This document shows positions 1-8,439 of a DNA stretch of 33,476 bases, one piece after another. Source of the stretch: Sedimentisphaerales bacterium (GTDB lineage: Bacteria; Planctomycetota; Phycisphaerae; Sedimentisphaerales; Anaerobacaceae); the NCBI GenBank assembly GCA_030603595.1, contig JAUVXL010000016.1, positions 1 through 33,476 of the forward strand. Direction: 5' to 3'. The position numbers and the translations under genes were made by a program. The stretch's first letter is position 1, and every line of letters begins with the position of its first letter. Under the pieces are notes generated by a model. It was not told where the DNA came from and ran no database searches. It saw nothing but the letters and a program-made list of their open reading frames with translations.

Positions 1-169
1 TTTACGCCCCGACCGACCGAAAAAAACAAACCCAAACAAACTCGCAGACGCGCCCGTGGCGGGCCAATTCCACCTTTACCCAAACCACCACTCTTGCCCA
101 AATTCCGCTCCCATTTCCCCTCCACTTACGCAATTCCGGCGCGCCGGCACGCAATACGGAATCCGAAAT

Positions 170-1099
170 CTACACTTCCGGCCGCGGCAGCAGCCCTGCG
201 CGTTCCAGAATCACCGGCGTAATACTCTCCCAGCCTATCGGCATGAGATGGATCCCCGCAACCCCCTCGATATTCTTGACCTGCTCGATCATTTCGAGGC
301 AGATCTTTATGCCCTCTTCCTTCCTCGCCTCTTTGTCCTCCACCGCCTCCATCCTCTTGATAAGCTCATCCGGGATGCTCATACCGGCTACTTCGGTTTT
401 CATATACTGAAGCGCCCTGTGCGACCGCACCGGCGTCAGCCCCGCCATAATATACACTTTCTCGTGCAGACCTTCGGCCACAACGAGTTTCATCCACCTG
501 GCGAATTTCTCCACATCGAATACGCACTGCGTCTGGATGAAATCGGCCCCCGCTGCGACCTTCTTGGCCAATCGCGGCGCCCTGTACTCGAACGGGTCCG
601 CAAACGGATTCTCCACCGCCCCGATAAACAATCTCGGCTCGTGCTCCTTTATCGGATCGCCCGAAAGGAATTGTTTCTCGTCCCTCATCCGCTTGACCAT
701 TGCTATCAGTTGTACGGAATCAAGGTCGAAGACGTTCGCAGCCTCGGGGTGGTTGCCGAATTTCTGGTGGTCGCCGGAGAGGCAAAGCAGGTTCTTGGCG
801 CCCAAGGCCGCGGCACCGAGGATGTCGCTTTGCATAGCGATTCTGTTCCTGTCCCTGCAGACCATTTGCACGACCGGCTCGACTCCGCAGGATATCGCAA
901 TCGCCGCCGCTGCAATGCTCGACATCCTCACTATCGCCGTCTGGTTATCGGTTATGTTGGCCCCCTCGACGTTTCCAAGGTAGTATTGAGCCTTCTTCTT
1001 AATCGCTTCGGGATTCGCATTTTGCGGCGGCCCCAACTCGGCCGTCACCGCAAATTCCCCCGCCGTCAAAACTTTTTCCAGTCTGCTGTCGGATTTCAT
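170..1099 (-). CDS. metF: methylenetetrahydrofolate reductase, MetV-associated type
   Basis: A 309-residue TIM-barrel flavoprotein of the MTHFR family. The family reduces 5,10-methylene-THF to 5-methyl-THF. Visible family signatures are TAELGPP (19-25), ITDNQ (49-53), the QMVCRDRNR stretch (78-86) followed by the GAKNLLCLSGD segment (100-110), and GIHLMPIGWE near the C-terminus (282-291). It is the last gene of the operon and its ATG overlaps the metV stop by 4 bp (ATGA), so translation is probably coupled. The neighbours (metV, hdrABC, mvhD) match the acetogen arrangement in which MetF works in a cytoplasmic complex and receives electrons through MetV and Hdr subunits rather than from free NADH. 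That role is inferred from context; the family assignment is firm. Confidence 0.95.
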   Translation of the reverse strand: MKSDSRLEKVLTAGEFAVTAELGPPQNANPEAIKKKAQYYLGNVEGANITDNQTAIVRMSSIAAAAIAISCGVEPVVQMVCRDRNRIAMQSDILGAAALGAKNLLCLSGDHQKFGNHPEAANVFDLDSVQLIAMVKRMRDEKQFLSGDPIKEHEPRLFIGAVENPFADPFEYRAPRLAKKVAAGADFIQTQCVFDVEKFARWMKLVVAEGLHEKVYIMAGLTPVRSHRALQYMKTEVAGMSIPDELIKRMEAVEDKEARKEEGIKICLEMIEQVKNIEGVAGIHLMPIGWESITPVILERAGLLPRPEV

Positions 1100-1764
1100 A
1101 ACATCGCCTCTTCGAACTTCGCTTTTCGCTGCCCCGCGTTGGTGCTGGTCCGCCAGTCTTTCGGCCCCCTTACGACTTTCAGATTATCGAGCTTGCCCAG
1201 CTTCTTGAGCCGGTCGTATATCAATTGCCACACGCAGTCAACATCCTTATCGACCTCGCATTTCCCATCGGACGAACCTCCGCAGGGACCGTTGAGCAGT
1301 TTCTTGGCGCACCTGGCGATCGGGCAGATGCCGCCGGTCCATTCGAGCACGCAGTCGCCGCACCCGGCGCACCTTTCGTCCCAAAGGCCGTGCTCGATCG
1401 GATATCCCATAAACTTCGTATTCAGCCCCGGGACCGTTATCGTATCCGGATGCCGCTCGTTCATCGCCTGCACGCCGACTCCGCAGGCAATCGAGAGCAC
1501 GGCATCGACCGATTCGAGGTCTTCGGCCAGTTCGTCGATAAACTCGTATTCGCACTGCCTCTCCGGTGTGCGCTCTATTATCTTTATGCTCCGGCCCTCT
1601 TTCTTCCTGGCCATCTTTATCTGCGACGCCAACAATTCCACGGCCTTTGCCCCGCCGGAGAAGCAGACAGTCACGCATCCGCCGCACCCGGCAAGCATTA
1701 TCTTGTCGCAATCTTTTATCGAATTGAGTATCTCTTCCATCGGCTTTCTATCGGCAACGATCAT
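1096..1764 (-). CDS. metV: MTHFR C-terminal domain protein MetV (zinc/Fe-S subunit)
   Basis: A 222-residue cysteine-rich protein matching the separate MTHFR C-terminal domain family (MetV). Cysteines cluster at 27/30/34 (CGGCVTVC), at 71 and 94, and densely at 132-177 (CAGCGDC, GICPIARC, GPCGG, GKC). In acetogens MetV binds metal/Fe-S clusters and links MetF to the Hdr electron supply. The start at 1764 follows an AAAGGG ribosome-binding site, and the gene overlaps the end of hdrB by 17 bp. A second in-frame ATG at 1740 has a weaker upstream site. The stop overlaps metF by 4 bp. The tight packing supports a stoichiometric complex. Confidence 0.95.
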   Translation of the reverse strand: MIVADRKPMEEILNSIKDCDKIMLAGCGGCVTVCFSGGAKAVELLASQIKMARKKEGRSIKIIERTPERQCEYEFIDELAEDLESVDAVLSIACGVGVQAMNERHPDTITVPGLNTKFMGYPIEHGLWDERCAGCGDCVLEWTGGICPIARCAKKLLNGPCGGSSDGKCEVDKDVDCVWQLIYDRLKKLGKLDNLKVVRGPKDWRTSTNAGQRKAKFEEAML

Positions 1765-2632
1765 GTCTTACCCTTTCTTGGAGAAAATCCCCTACTTCGG
1801 TGATATGCTTGTGCAGCCCCAAATCTTTTGCTTCGATTCCCATCGCCAGGCCCATAAGCTCGGTGAAGTAGAATATGGGAATGTGGAAATTCGTATTGAA
1901 CTTGCTGTTAATCTGCGCCTGTCTGCCGTCGAGATTGGCGTGGCAGAGCGGACAGCCGACCGAGATAACGTCGGCCCCGACCGATTCGGCGTCGGCCAGA
2001 ATCTTCCTGGTCAATTCGAGCACAACATCCCTCTTGGTCAGTGCGAAGGCCGCTCCGCAGCAGGATGTCTTCATATTCCAATCGACGCCCACGCCCCCGA
2101 GCGCTTCGATAAGCGATTCCATCTGAGTCGGATTCTCGAACTGCCCCTTGCCCGTAACCTTCGGGGGCCTGGTCATAAGACAGCCGTAATAACAGGCCAC
2201 CTTCAGACCGTTGAGATTCTTAACGACCTTTTCCTTAACGGCATCGACGCCGAATTTATCCGTAATCACATCCAGCGCATGCAGGACTTCGATATCATCC
2301 GGGTATTTCGAGTCGATAACGACCTCGACGTCTTTCCTCAGATCATCGTCCTCCAATCGCTTCTGGGCGGACTTCAGCCTCGAATAGCACGATGCGCACG
2401 GCGCGCAAACCTCTTTCAAATCGCCGGTCTCGCGCACCTGTGCGAGGTTCTTGGCGGGCAAGGCCACGGACATCAAATCATCACGCTGGTGCGCCGGCGA
2501 CGAACCGCAGCAAATCCAATCCTTGACCTCCACCAACTCTATGCCCAGCGCAGCGCAGACCTTCCGCATCGAGATGTCGTACTCCGCACCGCTCGAACGC
2601 AGCGAACAGCCTGGATAGTATGCCAACTTCAT
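1748..2632 (-). CDS. hdrB: heterodisulfide reductase subunit B homolog
   Basis: A 294-residue protein with two CCG domains, the signature of HdrB. The first is formed by C9, C41-C42, C76, C79 and C82. The second is formed by C147, C151, C191-C192, C227 and C230. In methanogens these ligate two noncubane [4Fe-4S] clusters that reduce CoM-S-S-CoB. Here no methanogenic substrate is expected, and in the MetFV context HdrB probably passes electrons on to MetV/MetF (inference). It is separated from hdrC by 167 bp, the only real gap in the operon, and that gap is filled by a palindromic repeat. It overlaps metV by 17 bp. Confidence 0.93.
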   Translation of the reverse strand: MKLAYYPGCSLRSSGAEYDISMRKVCAALGIELVEVKDWICCGSSPAHQRDDLMSVALPAKNLAQVRETGDLKEVCAPCASCYSRLKSAQKRLEDDDLRKDVEVVIDSKYPDDIEVLHALDVITDKFGVDAVKEKVVKNLNGLKVACYYGCLMTRPPKVTGKGQFENPTQMESLIEALGGVGVDWNMKTSCCGAAFALTKRDVVLELTRKILADAESVGADVISVGCPLCHANLDGRQAQINSKFNTNFHIPIFYFTELMGLAMGIEAKDLGLHKHITEVGDFLQERVRHDRCR

Positions 2633-2656
2633 TTCTTCACCGAATTGCTCTTAAAT

Positions 2657-2737
2657 GTCATACTGAGGCGCAGCCGAAGTATCTGGTTTCATGGGCGGCA
2701 AACTCTCAGCCAGATTCTTCGCTTCGCTCAGAATGAC
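2657..2737. repeat. palindromic intergenic repeat inside the met-hdr operon
   Basis: An 81-bp imperfect inverted repeat. The left arm (2657-2686) begins GTCATACTGAG and ends GAAGTATCTGG. The right arm (2710-2737) reads as its near complement (CCAGATTCTTCGC then CTCAGAATGAC). It resembles the REP/MITE-like palindromes ('GTCATTCTGAGCGAAGCGAAG' type) scattered in many bacterial genomes. It lies between hdrC and hdrB and so would form a hairpin in the polycistronic mRNA. Confidence 0.8.
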
Positions 2738-2799
2738 AATCTTATCTGTTTCCTTCGTAACACATCAGATTGGACCGTGTGACGGTCGTTAAATAGAGA

Positions 2800-3366
2800 C
2801 TACTTCAAATGCTTTAGTTTTTTGGCCCTTGAGAACATCTTCATCATTGCAAACGGCTTCTTGAAAGAGGGCAGCAGCTTGAGCTTGCCCTTCTTAATCA
2901 TTTTCATGCCCAACGCCATATCTTTCGTCGGCTTGCCCGAGAGGAAGTTCAGCGAACCGACGATACCCGGCTCGTAGGCCCTTCCCATAAACCTGATCAT
3001 CGTCATCCAAAGCCAATTGAACAACGGCAACTTGTTGTCATCCGCTTTCAACTTCTTCTCCTGCCCGATGATTCGCATGGTGTCGATGACATGGGCGATA
3101 TCGATATCCTGCGGACACCTCGTAGAGCAGGTCTGGCAGGAGACGCAGTACCAGATAGTATTCTTCTTCATCGCCTCATCGACCATCCCCAATTGTGCGT
3201 ACCGCATCAACTCGGTCGGCGTGCTGTCCATAAACATCCTGCTCGGACACCCCGAAGCGCACTTCCTGCACTGATAGCAGAGAAACACATTCTCGCCGCT
3301 GCGCTTGGCGATTTCGTCGGCAAAACTGCTATCGAGCTTTATATCTTGTTGTTTGACTACTTTCAT
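2800..3366 (-). CDS. hdrC: heterodisulfide reductase subunit C homolog
   Basis: A 188-residue iron-sulfur protein with two canonical 4Fe-4S motifs: C30-x2-C33-x2-C36-x3-C40 (CYQCRKCASGCP) and C74-x2-C77-x2-C80-x3-C84 (CVSCQTCSTRCP). This layout and length are typical of HdrC, which wires HdrA to HdrB. The C-terminal third is lysine- and methionine-rich and has no cluster motif. Its ATG overlaps the mvhD stop by 4 bp (ATGA). No membrane anchor is visible, so the complex should be cytoplasmic. Confidence 0.93.
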   Translation of the reverse strand: MKVVKQQDIKLDSSFADEIAKRSGENVFLCYQCRKCASGCPSRMFMDSTPTELMRYAQLGMVDEAMKKNTIWYCVSCQTCSTRCPQDIDIAHVIDTMRIIGQEKKLKADDNKLPLFNWLWMTMIRFMGRAYEPGIVGSLNFLSGKPTKDMALGMKMIKKGKLKLLPSFKKPFAMMKMFSRAKKLKHLK

Positions 3367-3794
3367 TTCTCTTCCGGGCCCCTTTCGCCGTCAACCTCTA
3401 CAGGCCCCAGCTCCTTGATCCTTTTGGTCATCTCTTCTACGATCTCGGCGAACCGCCCGCCCATCGCTGAGGATAGATTGAACATCTCGATTCTCTGCGG
3501 ATCCGTTCCGACCTCTTCGAGAAGCCTCTTGACGTATGCTACTTTCTTCTTTGCACGAAGGTTGCCTTCCACGAAGTGACATTCGCCCTCCATGCACCCC
3601 GCTACGAATACGCCGTCGGCGCCGTCTTCGAAGGCCTTCATAAGAAGGATCGCATCGACCTTGCCCGTACAGGGCAGCAGGATAATCCTTACGTTCGGCG
3701 GGTACTGCACGCGCATCGCCCCGGCCAGGTCCGCCGCCGCGAACGCACAGAAGTTACAGCAGTACGCCACGATTTTAGGCTCGAAATCACTCAT
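3363..3794 (-). CDS. mvhD: MvhD/FlpD-family [2Fe-2S] electron-transfer subunit
   Basis: A 143-residue 'hydrogenase iron-sulfur subunit' family protein. The family cysteines are present: YCCNFC (C12, C13, C16), LPCTGKVD (C42) and GCMEGECHFVEGN (C67, C72). MvhD carries a [2Fe-2S] cluster and docks an electron donor to HdrA. No hydrogenase or formate dehydrogenase gene is adjacent, so the donor is not obvious. The inserted NAD(P)H module in HdrA is one candidate. Its start overlaps the hdrA stop by 8 bp, and its stop overlaps hdrC by 4 bp. Confidence 0.95.
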   Translation of the reverse strand: MSDFEPKIVAYCCNFCAFAAADLAGAMRVQYPPNVRIILLPCTGKVDAILLMKAFEDGADGVFVAGCMEGECHFVEGNLRAKKKVAYVKRLLEEVGTDPQRIEMFNLSSAMGGRFAEIVEEMTKRIKELGPVEVDGERGPEEK

Positions 3795-6700
3795 TGCTCA
3801 CCAACTCGCCGGCCTCATCAAGAAGCGCTTTGGTCTTGGCGACGACCTGCGCATCTTTATAGTGCATCAGTTGAATCGCCTTCGCCGGGCATTCGGATGC
3901 GCAGATGCCGCAGCCGTGGCACATAGCCGCTTCAATCTCGGCAACGCCCTCGGCGTTTATCTGCGGAACGTTATAAGGACAAGTCCGCACGCACGTCAGG
4001 CACGCGGCGCATTTGTCCGCATCCACCACCGAGACAACGCCGCTTACTTCCATCACATCCGCCGAGAGAATCCGCGCCGCCCTCGCCGCGACCGCCTGAG
4101 CCTGGGAGATACTCTCGTCGATGAACCTCGGACTATGGCACGCGCCGCACAGGAACAGCCCATCCGACGCAAAATCAACCGGCCTTAGCTTCATGTGCGC
4201 CTCGAGGAAAAACCCATCGAGATTAATGGAGACCTTGAAAACCGTCCCCACTGCTTCATTGTCCGTCGCAGGCGCCATCGCCACGCTTAATGCAAGAACG
4301 TCGGGGCTGAAGCTCAAATCAAGTCTCGAATTCAGATCTAACAAGCGAACTTCAATATTCCCGCTGCCATTCTGCGAGACAACAGGTTTGTTGTCTGAAT
4401 CGTATCTGAAGAACAGCACGCCAAGCTCCCGGGCCTGGTTGTAGTATTGCTCCTTAAATCCGTAAGTGCGGACGTCCCTGTAGAGTATCGCAACGTTGGC
4501 CTTGGGGTTGGCGCGTTTTATGGCTATGGCGTTCTTGATCGCCTCGGTGCAGCATACCCTGCTGCACATCATATTCTCCGGCTCTCTGGAGCCGACGCAC
4601 TGAATCATAACAACTTCGTCCAGGTCCCTGGCAAAGTCCGGGTCCTTCTCCAGCAGTTCCTCAAGCTCCAATTGGGTGCGCACCTTATCGTTCTGGCCGT
4701 AGAGATATTCATCCTGCTTCGATTCTTGGGCCCCAATGGCGATTATTCCGGCCCCGTGCTCTATTTCTATATCGCTGCCGTTGTTGTCGATAATGCTCTT
4801 GAAATTACCGATAAAACCCTCACATTCCTTAACCGTGGAGTTCTTATAGACGGTTATCCTCTCGCTCCGGCCAATCTGTGCCTCCAGCTTCTTGAGCAAC
4901 TCGGGCGGCTCGAATCCCTCCACCGTGTTCTTGATCCTGGGCAAATTGCCCCCGAGTTTGTCGCTTCTCTCGACCAGATGGACGCCGAATCCCTGGTTTG
5001 CTATTGAAAGCGCAGCGGTCATCCCGGCCACGCCGCCGCCGACCACAAGGGCGTCTCTCTTCGGAACGTAGGTCGTGGTGCTGAGCGGTTCAATGGTTCT
5101 GGCTCGACCGACCGCCATTCTCACCAGGTCTATCGCCTTGTCCTCAGTCGCTTCACCGAGTTGCGTATGCACCCAGGTGCACTGATCGCGGATATTCGCC
5201 ATCTCGAACAGGTATGGATTCAAGCCGCGATCTCGAATCGCCTTCTGGAACAGCGGCCCATGCGTCCGAGGCGTACACGACGCCACTACCACCCTGTTTA
5301 TGTCGTGTTCTTCTATCTTCTCTTTTATAGTCAGAAGTCCGTCGGGAGAGCACGTGTACATCAGGTCCGTAGAGAACACAACGTTCTTCAGATTCTCGGC
5401 GTATTTGGCGACCCTCTCGCAGTCGATATACCCCCCGATATTCGAGCCGCAGTGACAAACAAAAACGCCTACTCGCGTCTCGGCCTTAGAGATGTCTTTC
5501 TCCGGCGGGAAGGTCTCAGGCTCAATCTCCGTGCCTCTTACATCCGCCAATAGCTCCATCGCCAGTGCCGCGGCGCCGCTGGCCTGTGTGACGCTATCGG
5601 AAATATCCTTCGGGCTCTCGAACGCGCCGGCGAAGTAAATCCCTTCTCTCGACGAAGCCGTCGGCATAAACCTGGCAGACTGGGCGAAATCGTATTGGTT
5701 TAAGTCAATTTGGCAAACCTCGGCGAGCTTTGACGCGCCGGCCTTTGCACACAAACCGCTGGCCAATACGACCATATCGAATTCTTCCTCGACCCAGTCC
5801 TTGCCGTCCTCGCTAAATTCGAGCGAAAGGTTGCCCGTTTTGAAATCCTGCCTCACTGCCGATGGTCTGGTATAGATGTATTGAACGCCGTACCTGTCCT
5901 TGGCCCTTTCGTAGTATTCGTCGAAACCTTTGCCGAACGTCCTAACGTCCATCACGAAGACCTTGCACTCGACGTTGGGTATATGCTCAGCCGTGATAAT
6001 CGCCTGCTTGGTTGCGTACGTGCAGCAGACCGTCGAGCAGTAGGGATTGTCCTGGTCTCGCGAGCCGACACACTGTATAAAGGCGATTCTCTTCGGCTCA
6101 GACCCATCCGAAGGTCTCTGTATATGGCCCCCAAAAGGCCCCGATGCGCACATGATCCTCTCGTAGTCCATTGCGCTGACAACGTTTGGGAATCGTCGGT
6201 ATCCGTACTCCCCCTTCTTCTCGGCATCGTACAAATCGAACCCGGGCGCCAGAATGAGCGCGCCGACATCCAGCGTCCTTTCCTTGGGCGAATCGTTATA
6301 AAGTATCGCATCGGCCTCGCAGACCTTTTCGCACAACCCGCACCACGAGCATACCGCACAGAGCAGGCACCTATCGGCCTCGGCCCTGGCCATCTCCTCG
6401 GTGAATCCCAGATCGACCTCCTCGAACGTCCGCCGCCTGTCAAGCCCGATTGTGGGCATCTCCTGGCGATGGATGATCTTTTCTTTTCGCTCTTTTAGCT
6501 CCTGGGCGGAAATCTCGACGACCGGCTGGTTGTTTTCTTCGGGCTCGAATTTCTCGCCCTTGATATAGGCGTCTATTGCTTTGGCCGCCAACTGCCCGTC
6601 GGCTGTGGCCTGGACCACGCTGGCCGCCCCGCGAATCACATCCCCGCCGACGAAAACCCCTTTCCACGAGGTCATACCCGTCTTTTCATCGACCTCGACC

Positions 6701-8253
6701 GTCCCGCGTTTTGTCAGCTTTATCTTTCCGCATTCGCCGAGAAGCCCGAGATCGGGCTTTTGCCCTATAGCCACTATCAGCTCATCGCCGGCCAACTTCT
6801 CTGCATCGCCGGGCGCCAATTCGAGTTCCATCTTGCCCTCGACAAATGCCACCTTTTTTACGTCCCGCAATATAAGTCCGGCGAATTTTCCGTCCTCGAC
6901 GATGATCCTCTTAGTTGCTTTGGCCGCCCTTACATCGACGCCTTCTTCCTCGGCCCACTCGATCTCCCAGGGATACGCGGGCATCTGGTCTCTGCCTTCG
7001 AGGCAGACGATAGAAACGCTTTTGGCTCCCAGTCGAAGCGACGAGCGGGCGCAGTCCATAGCGACGTTGCCGCCGCCGATCACTATCACGTTCTCCTTGA
7101 CGGCAGTCTTATTGCCTAACCGAACATTGCGGAGAAAATCGATGCCGCTCGAAGCATTCTCGCAATCTTCATCCTCGATACCCATTCTCATGCTCTTGTG
7201 CGAGCCGACCGAAAGGAACACGGCCTCGAAACCGTCGTCGAACATCGCATCGATGTCGCCCCGGCCCTGAATGTGGCTGTGCAGCTTGACTTCGATGCCG
7301 TAATCGAGGATATTCTGAATGTCCCTGTCGATGACCTCCGTCGGCAGCCTGTATTCCGGGATTCCGATCCTCATCATCCCGCCTAATACTCCGTGCTTCT
7401 CGAAGACGGTGACCGAATATCCCATCTTCCTCAGCTCCAGCGCCGCGGCCAGGCCCGCCGGACCCGATCCGATTACCGCGACTTTTTTGCCGTTATCCTC
7501 AATTGATGCCTGCTTCTCCTCGGCCGTAGGCTCTGTGCCCTGCTCGTCGTGCCGATCCGCGAGGAACCTCTTGATATAGGCAATCGAAACTGGCTCATCG
7601 AGGTTCACGCGGTTGCAACTCTGCTCGCACGGATGCTCGCATATCCTGCCGCATATCGACGGGAACGGATTCCTTTCCGTCGCCGAGGCGTAGGCCTCTT
7701 CGTATTTGCCCGCTGCCGTCAGGGCGATGTATCCGCAGGGATTGCCGTGAATCGGGCAGCTATCGTGGCAAGGGGGCACGCCTTCCCTTGTCATGGCGAA
7801 CTTATTGGGCACTGCCTGGGGATATTCCTTGAAAATGGCCTTTCTCTCGCCGAGCAACTGGTTGTATTCATCCGGCAGCGAGACGGGGCATTCCTCCGCG
7901 CAGTCCCCGCAGCCGGTGCACTTCTCCAGATCGACGAAATGCGGCTTGATAGCGAGCTTCGCAATGAAATTGCCCGCCTGGCCCTCCAATTCGGCCACTT
8001 CGGCGTTGGTTATTATCTCGATGTTCCTGTGCGTCCCCGCCTCAACAAGCCGGGGTGAAATCGTGCACATCGAGCAGTCGTTTGTGGGGAATGTCTTGTC
8101 GAGTTGGGCCATATGCCCGCCGATAGCGGTCCCGGACTCGACCAGATAGACCTTGTACCCGGCGTCGGCCAAGTCAAGCGACGCCTGTATCCCGGCGATC
8201 CCGCCCCCGACGACCATTACCGAACCAACGTTTTGGTCTTTCTTCTTTATCAT
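3787..8253 (-). CDS. hdrA: double HdrA with inserted GltD-type NAD(P)H oxidoreductase
   Basis: A 1488-residue flavoprotein. Order: HdrA-type FAD fold (GGGIAG at 16-21); first half of a ferredoxin (C112, C115, C118, C122); an inserted GltD/NfnB-like module (about 158-628) with its own N-terminal cysteines (C162, C166, C173, C201, C205, C209, C213), FAD site VIGSGPAG (260-267) and NAD(P)H site VIGGGNVAMD (391-400); second ferredoxin half (C629 to C645); rest of HdrA unit 1 (to about 905); then a complete second HdrA with its N-terminal Fe-S domain (CHCG at 933-936), FAD site VVGGGVAG (1070-1077) and a C-terminal 2x[4Fe-4S] ferredoxin (C1415-C1425, C1445-C1455). HdrA proteins bifurcate electrons at FAD; the insert could let NAD(P)H enter directly (inference). 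Usual HdrA is about 650 residues. It is the first gene of the operon, 186 bp after mnmA. Confidence 0.95.
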   Translation of the reverse strand: MIKKKDQNVGSVMVVGGGIAGIQASLDLADAGYKVYLVESGTAIGGHMAQLDKTFPTNDCSMCTISPRLVEAGTHRNIEIITNAEVAELEGQAGNFIAKLAIKPHFVDLEKCTGCGDCAEECPVSLPDEYNQLLGERKAIFKEYPQAVPNKFAMTREGVPPCHDSCPIHGNPCGYIALTAAGKYEEAYASATERNPFPSICGRICEHPCEQSCNRVNLDEPVSIAYIKRFLADRHDEQGTEPTAEEKQASIEDNGKKVAVIGSGPAGLAAALELRKMGYSVTVFEKHGVLGGMMRIGIPEYRLPTEVIDRDIQNILDYGIEVKLHSHIQGRGDIDAMFDDGFEAVFLSVGSHKSMRMGIEDEDCENASSGIDFLRNVRLGNKTAVKENVIVIGGGNVAMDCARSSLRLGAKSVSIVCLEGRDQMPAYPWEIEWAEEEGVDVRAAKATKRIIVEDGKFAGLILRDVKKVAFVEGKMELELAPGDAEKLAGDELIVAIGQKPDLGLLGECGKIKLTKRGTVEVDEKTGMTSWKGVFVGGDVIRGAASVVQATADGQLAAKAIDAYIKGEKFEPEENNQPVVEISAQELKERKEKIIHRQEMPTIGLDRRRTFEEVDLGFTEEMARAEADRCLLCAVCSWCGLCEKVCEADAILYNDSPKERTLDVGALILAPGFDLYDAEKKGEYGYRRFPNVVSAMDYERIMCASGPFGGHIQRPSDGSEPKRIAFIQCVGSRDQDNPYCSTVCCTYATKQAIITAEHIPNVECKVFVMDVRTFGKGFDEYYERAKDRYGVQYIYTRPSAVRQDFKTGNLSLEFSEDGKDWVEEEFDMVVLASGLCAKAGASKLAEVCQIDLNQYDFAQSARFMPTASSREGIYFAGAFESPKDISDSVTQASGAAALAMELLADVRGTEIEPETFPPEKDISKAETRVGVFVCHCGSNIGGYIDCERVAKYAENLKNVVFSTDLMYTCSPDGLLTIKEKIEEHDINRVVVASCTPRTHGPLFQKAIRDRGLNPYLFEMANIRDQCTWVHTQLGEATEDKAIDLVRMAVGRARTIEPLSTTTYVPKRDALVVGGGVAGMTAALSIANQGFGVHLVERSDKLGGNLPRIKNTVEGFEPPELLKKLEAQIGRSERITVYKNSTVKECEGFIGNFKSIIDNNGSDIEIEHGAGIIAIGAQESKQDEYLYGQNDKVRTQLELEELLEKDPDFARDLDEVVMIQCVGSREPENMMCSRVCCTEAIKNAIAIKRANPKANVAILYRDVRTYGFKEQYYNQARELGVLFFRYDSDNKPVVSQNGSGNIEVRLLDLNSRLDLSFSPDVLALSVAMAPATDNEAVGTVFKVSINLDGFFLEAHMKLRPVDFASDGLFLCGACHSPRFIDESISQAQAVAARAARILSADVMEVSGVVSVVDADKCAACLTCVRTCPYNVPQINAEGVAEIEAAMCHGCGICASECPAKAIQLMHYKDAQVVAKTKALLDEAGELVSNE

Positions 8254-8292
8254 TTACTGCCCACTGGAACCATCCTAACCTGTGAAAGCAGG

Positions 8293-8321
8293 ATTTTAGA
8301 CTCTCGCGGGAACTATTGCAA
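8293..8321 (-). promoter_or_regulatory. candidate sigma70-type promoter of the hdrA-metF operon
   Basis: On the minus strand, TTGCAA (8321-8316) is followed after 17 bp by TAAAAT (8298-8293). The -10 box ends 39 bp before the hdrA ATG, which leaves room for a leader of about 30 nt. A palindrome GCGTGTCACGC (8330-8340) lies just upstream of the -35 box and could be an operator or activator site. Motif fit is moderate. Confidence 0.45.
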
Positions 8322-8410
8322 CCAAGAAGGCGTGTCACGCGAAAAAGGCTCCAAGAGTACGGATAGCGGGGTTTCCAGCTACGCCGGGACAGACCGGAAA
8401 GTGCGAAATC

Positions 8411-8439
8411 CTGCCGGATAATACTCATTTGTCCGGCAG
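8411..8439 (-). terminator. hairpin directly after the mnmA stop codon
   Basis: A perfect 8-bp stem, CTGCCGGA paired with TCCGGCAG, with a 13-nt loop starts at the first base after the mnmA TAG. It would cap the mnmA transcript. No strong U-tract follows, so it may be a weak terminator or an mRNA-stabilising structure. Confidence 0.4.

Noticed and set aside
136-147. CCGGCGCGCCGG palindrome as the metF terminator
   Set aside because: There is no loop-forming arrangement or U-tract; it is more like a chance or restriction-type palindrome.
56-2782. 908-codon open frame on the plus strand
   Set aside because: It runs antisense to metF, metV and hdrB, which have clear family motifs and coupled starts. 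Its product shows no domain and is rich in H, P and R, as expected of a shadow frame opposite GC-rich genes.
8270-8425. Possible c-di-GMP (GEMM) riboswitch on the plus strand (AAAAGGCTCC ... AGCGGGGTTTCC)
   Set aside because: The short similarity does not extend to the two-hairpin layout, and the orientation is away from hdrA with no plus-strand gene downstream.
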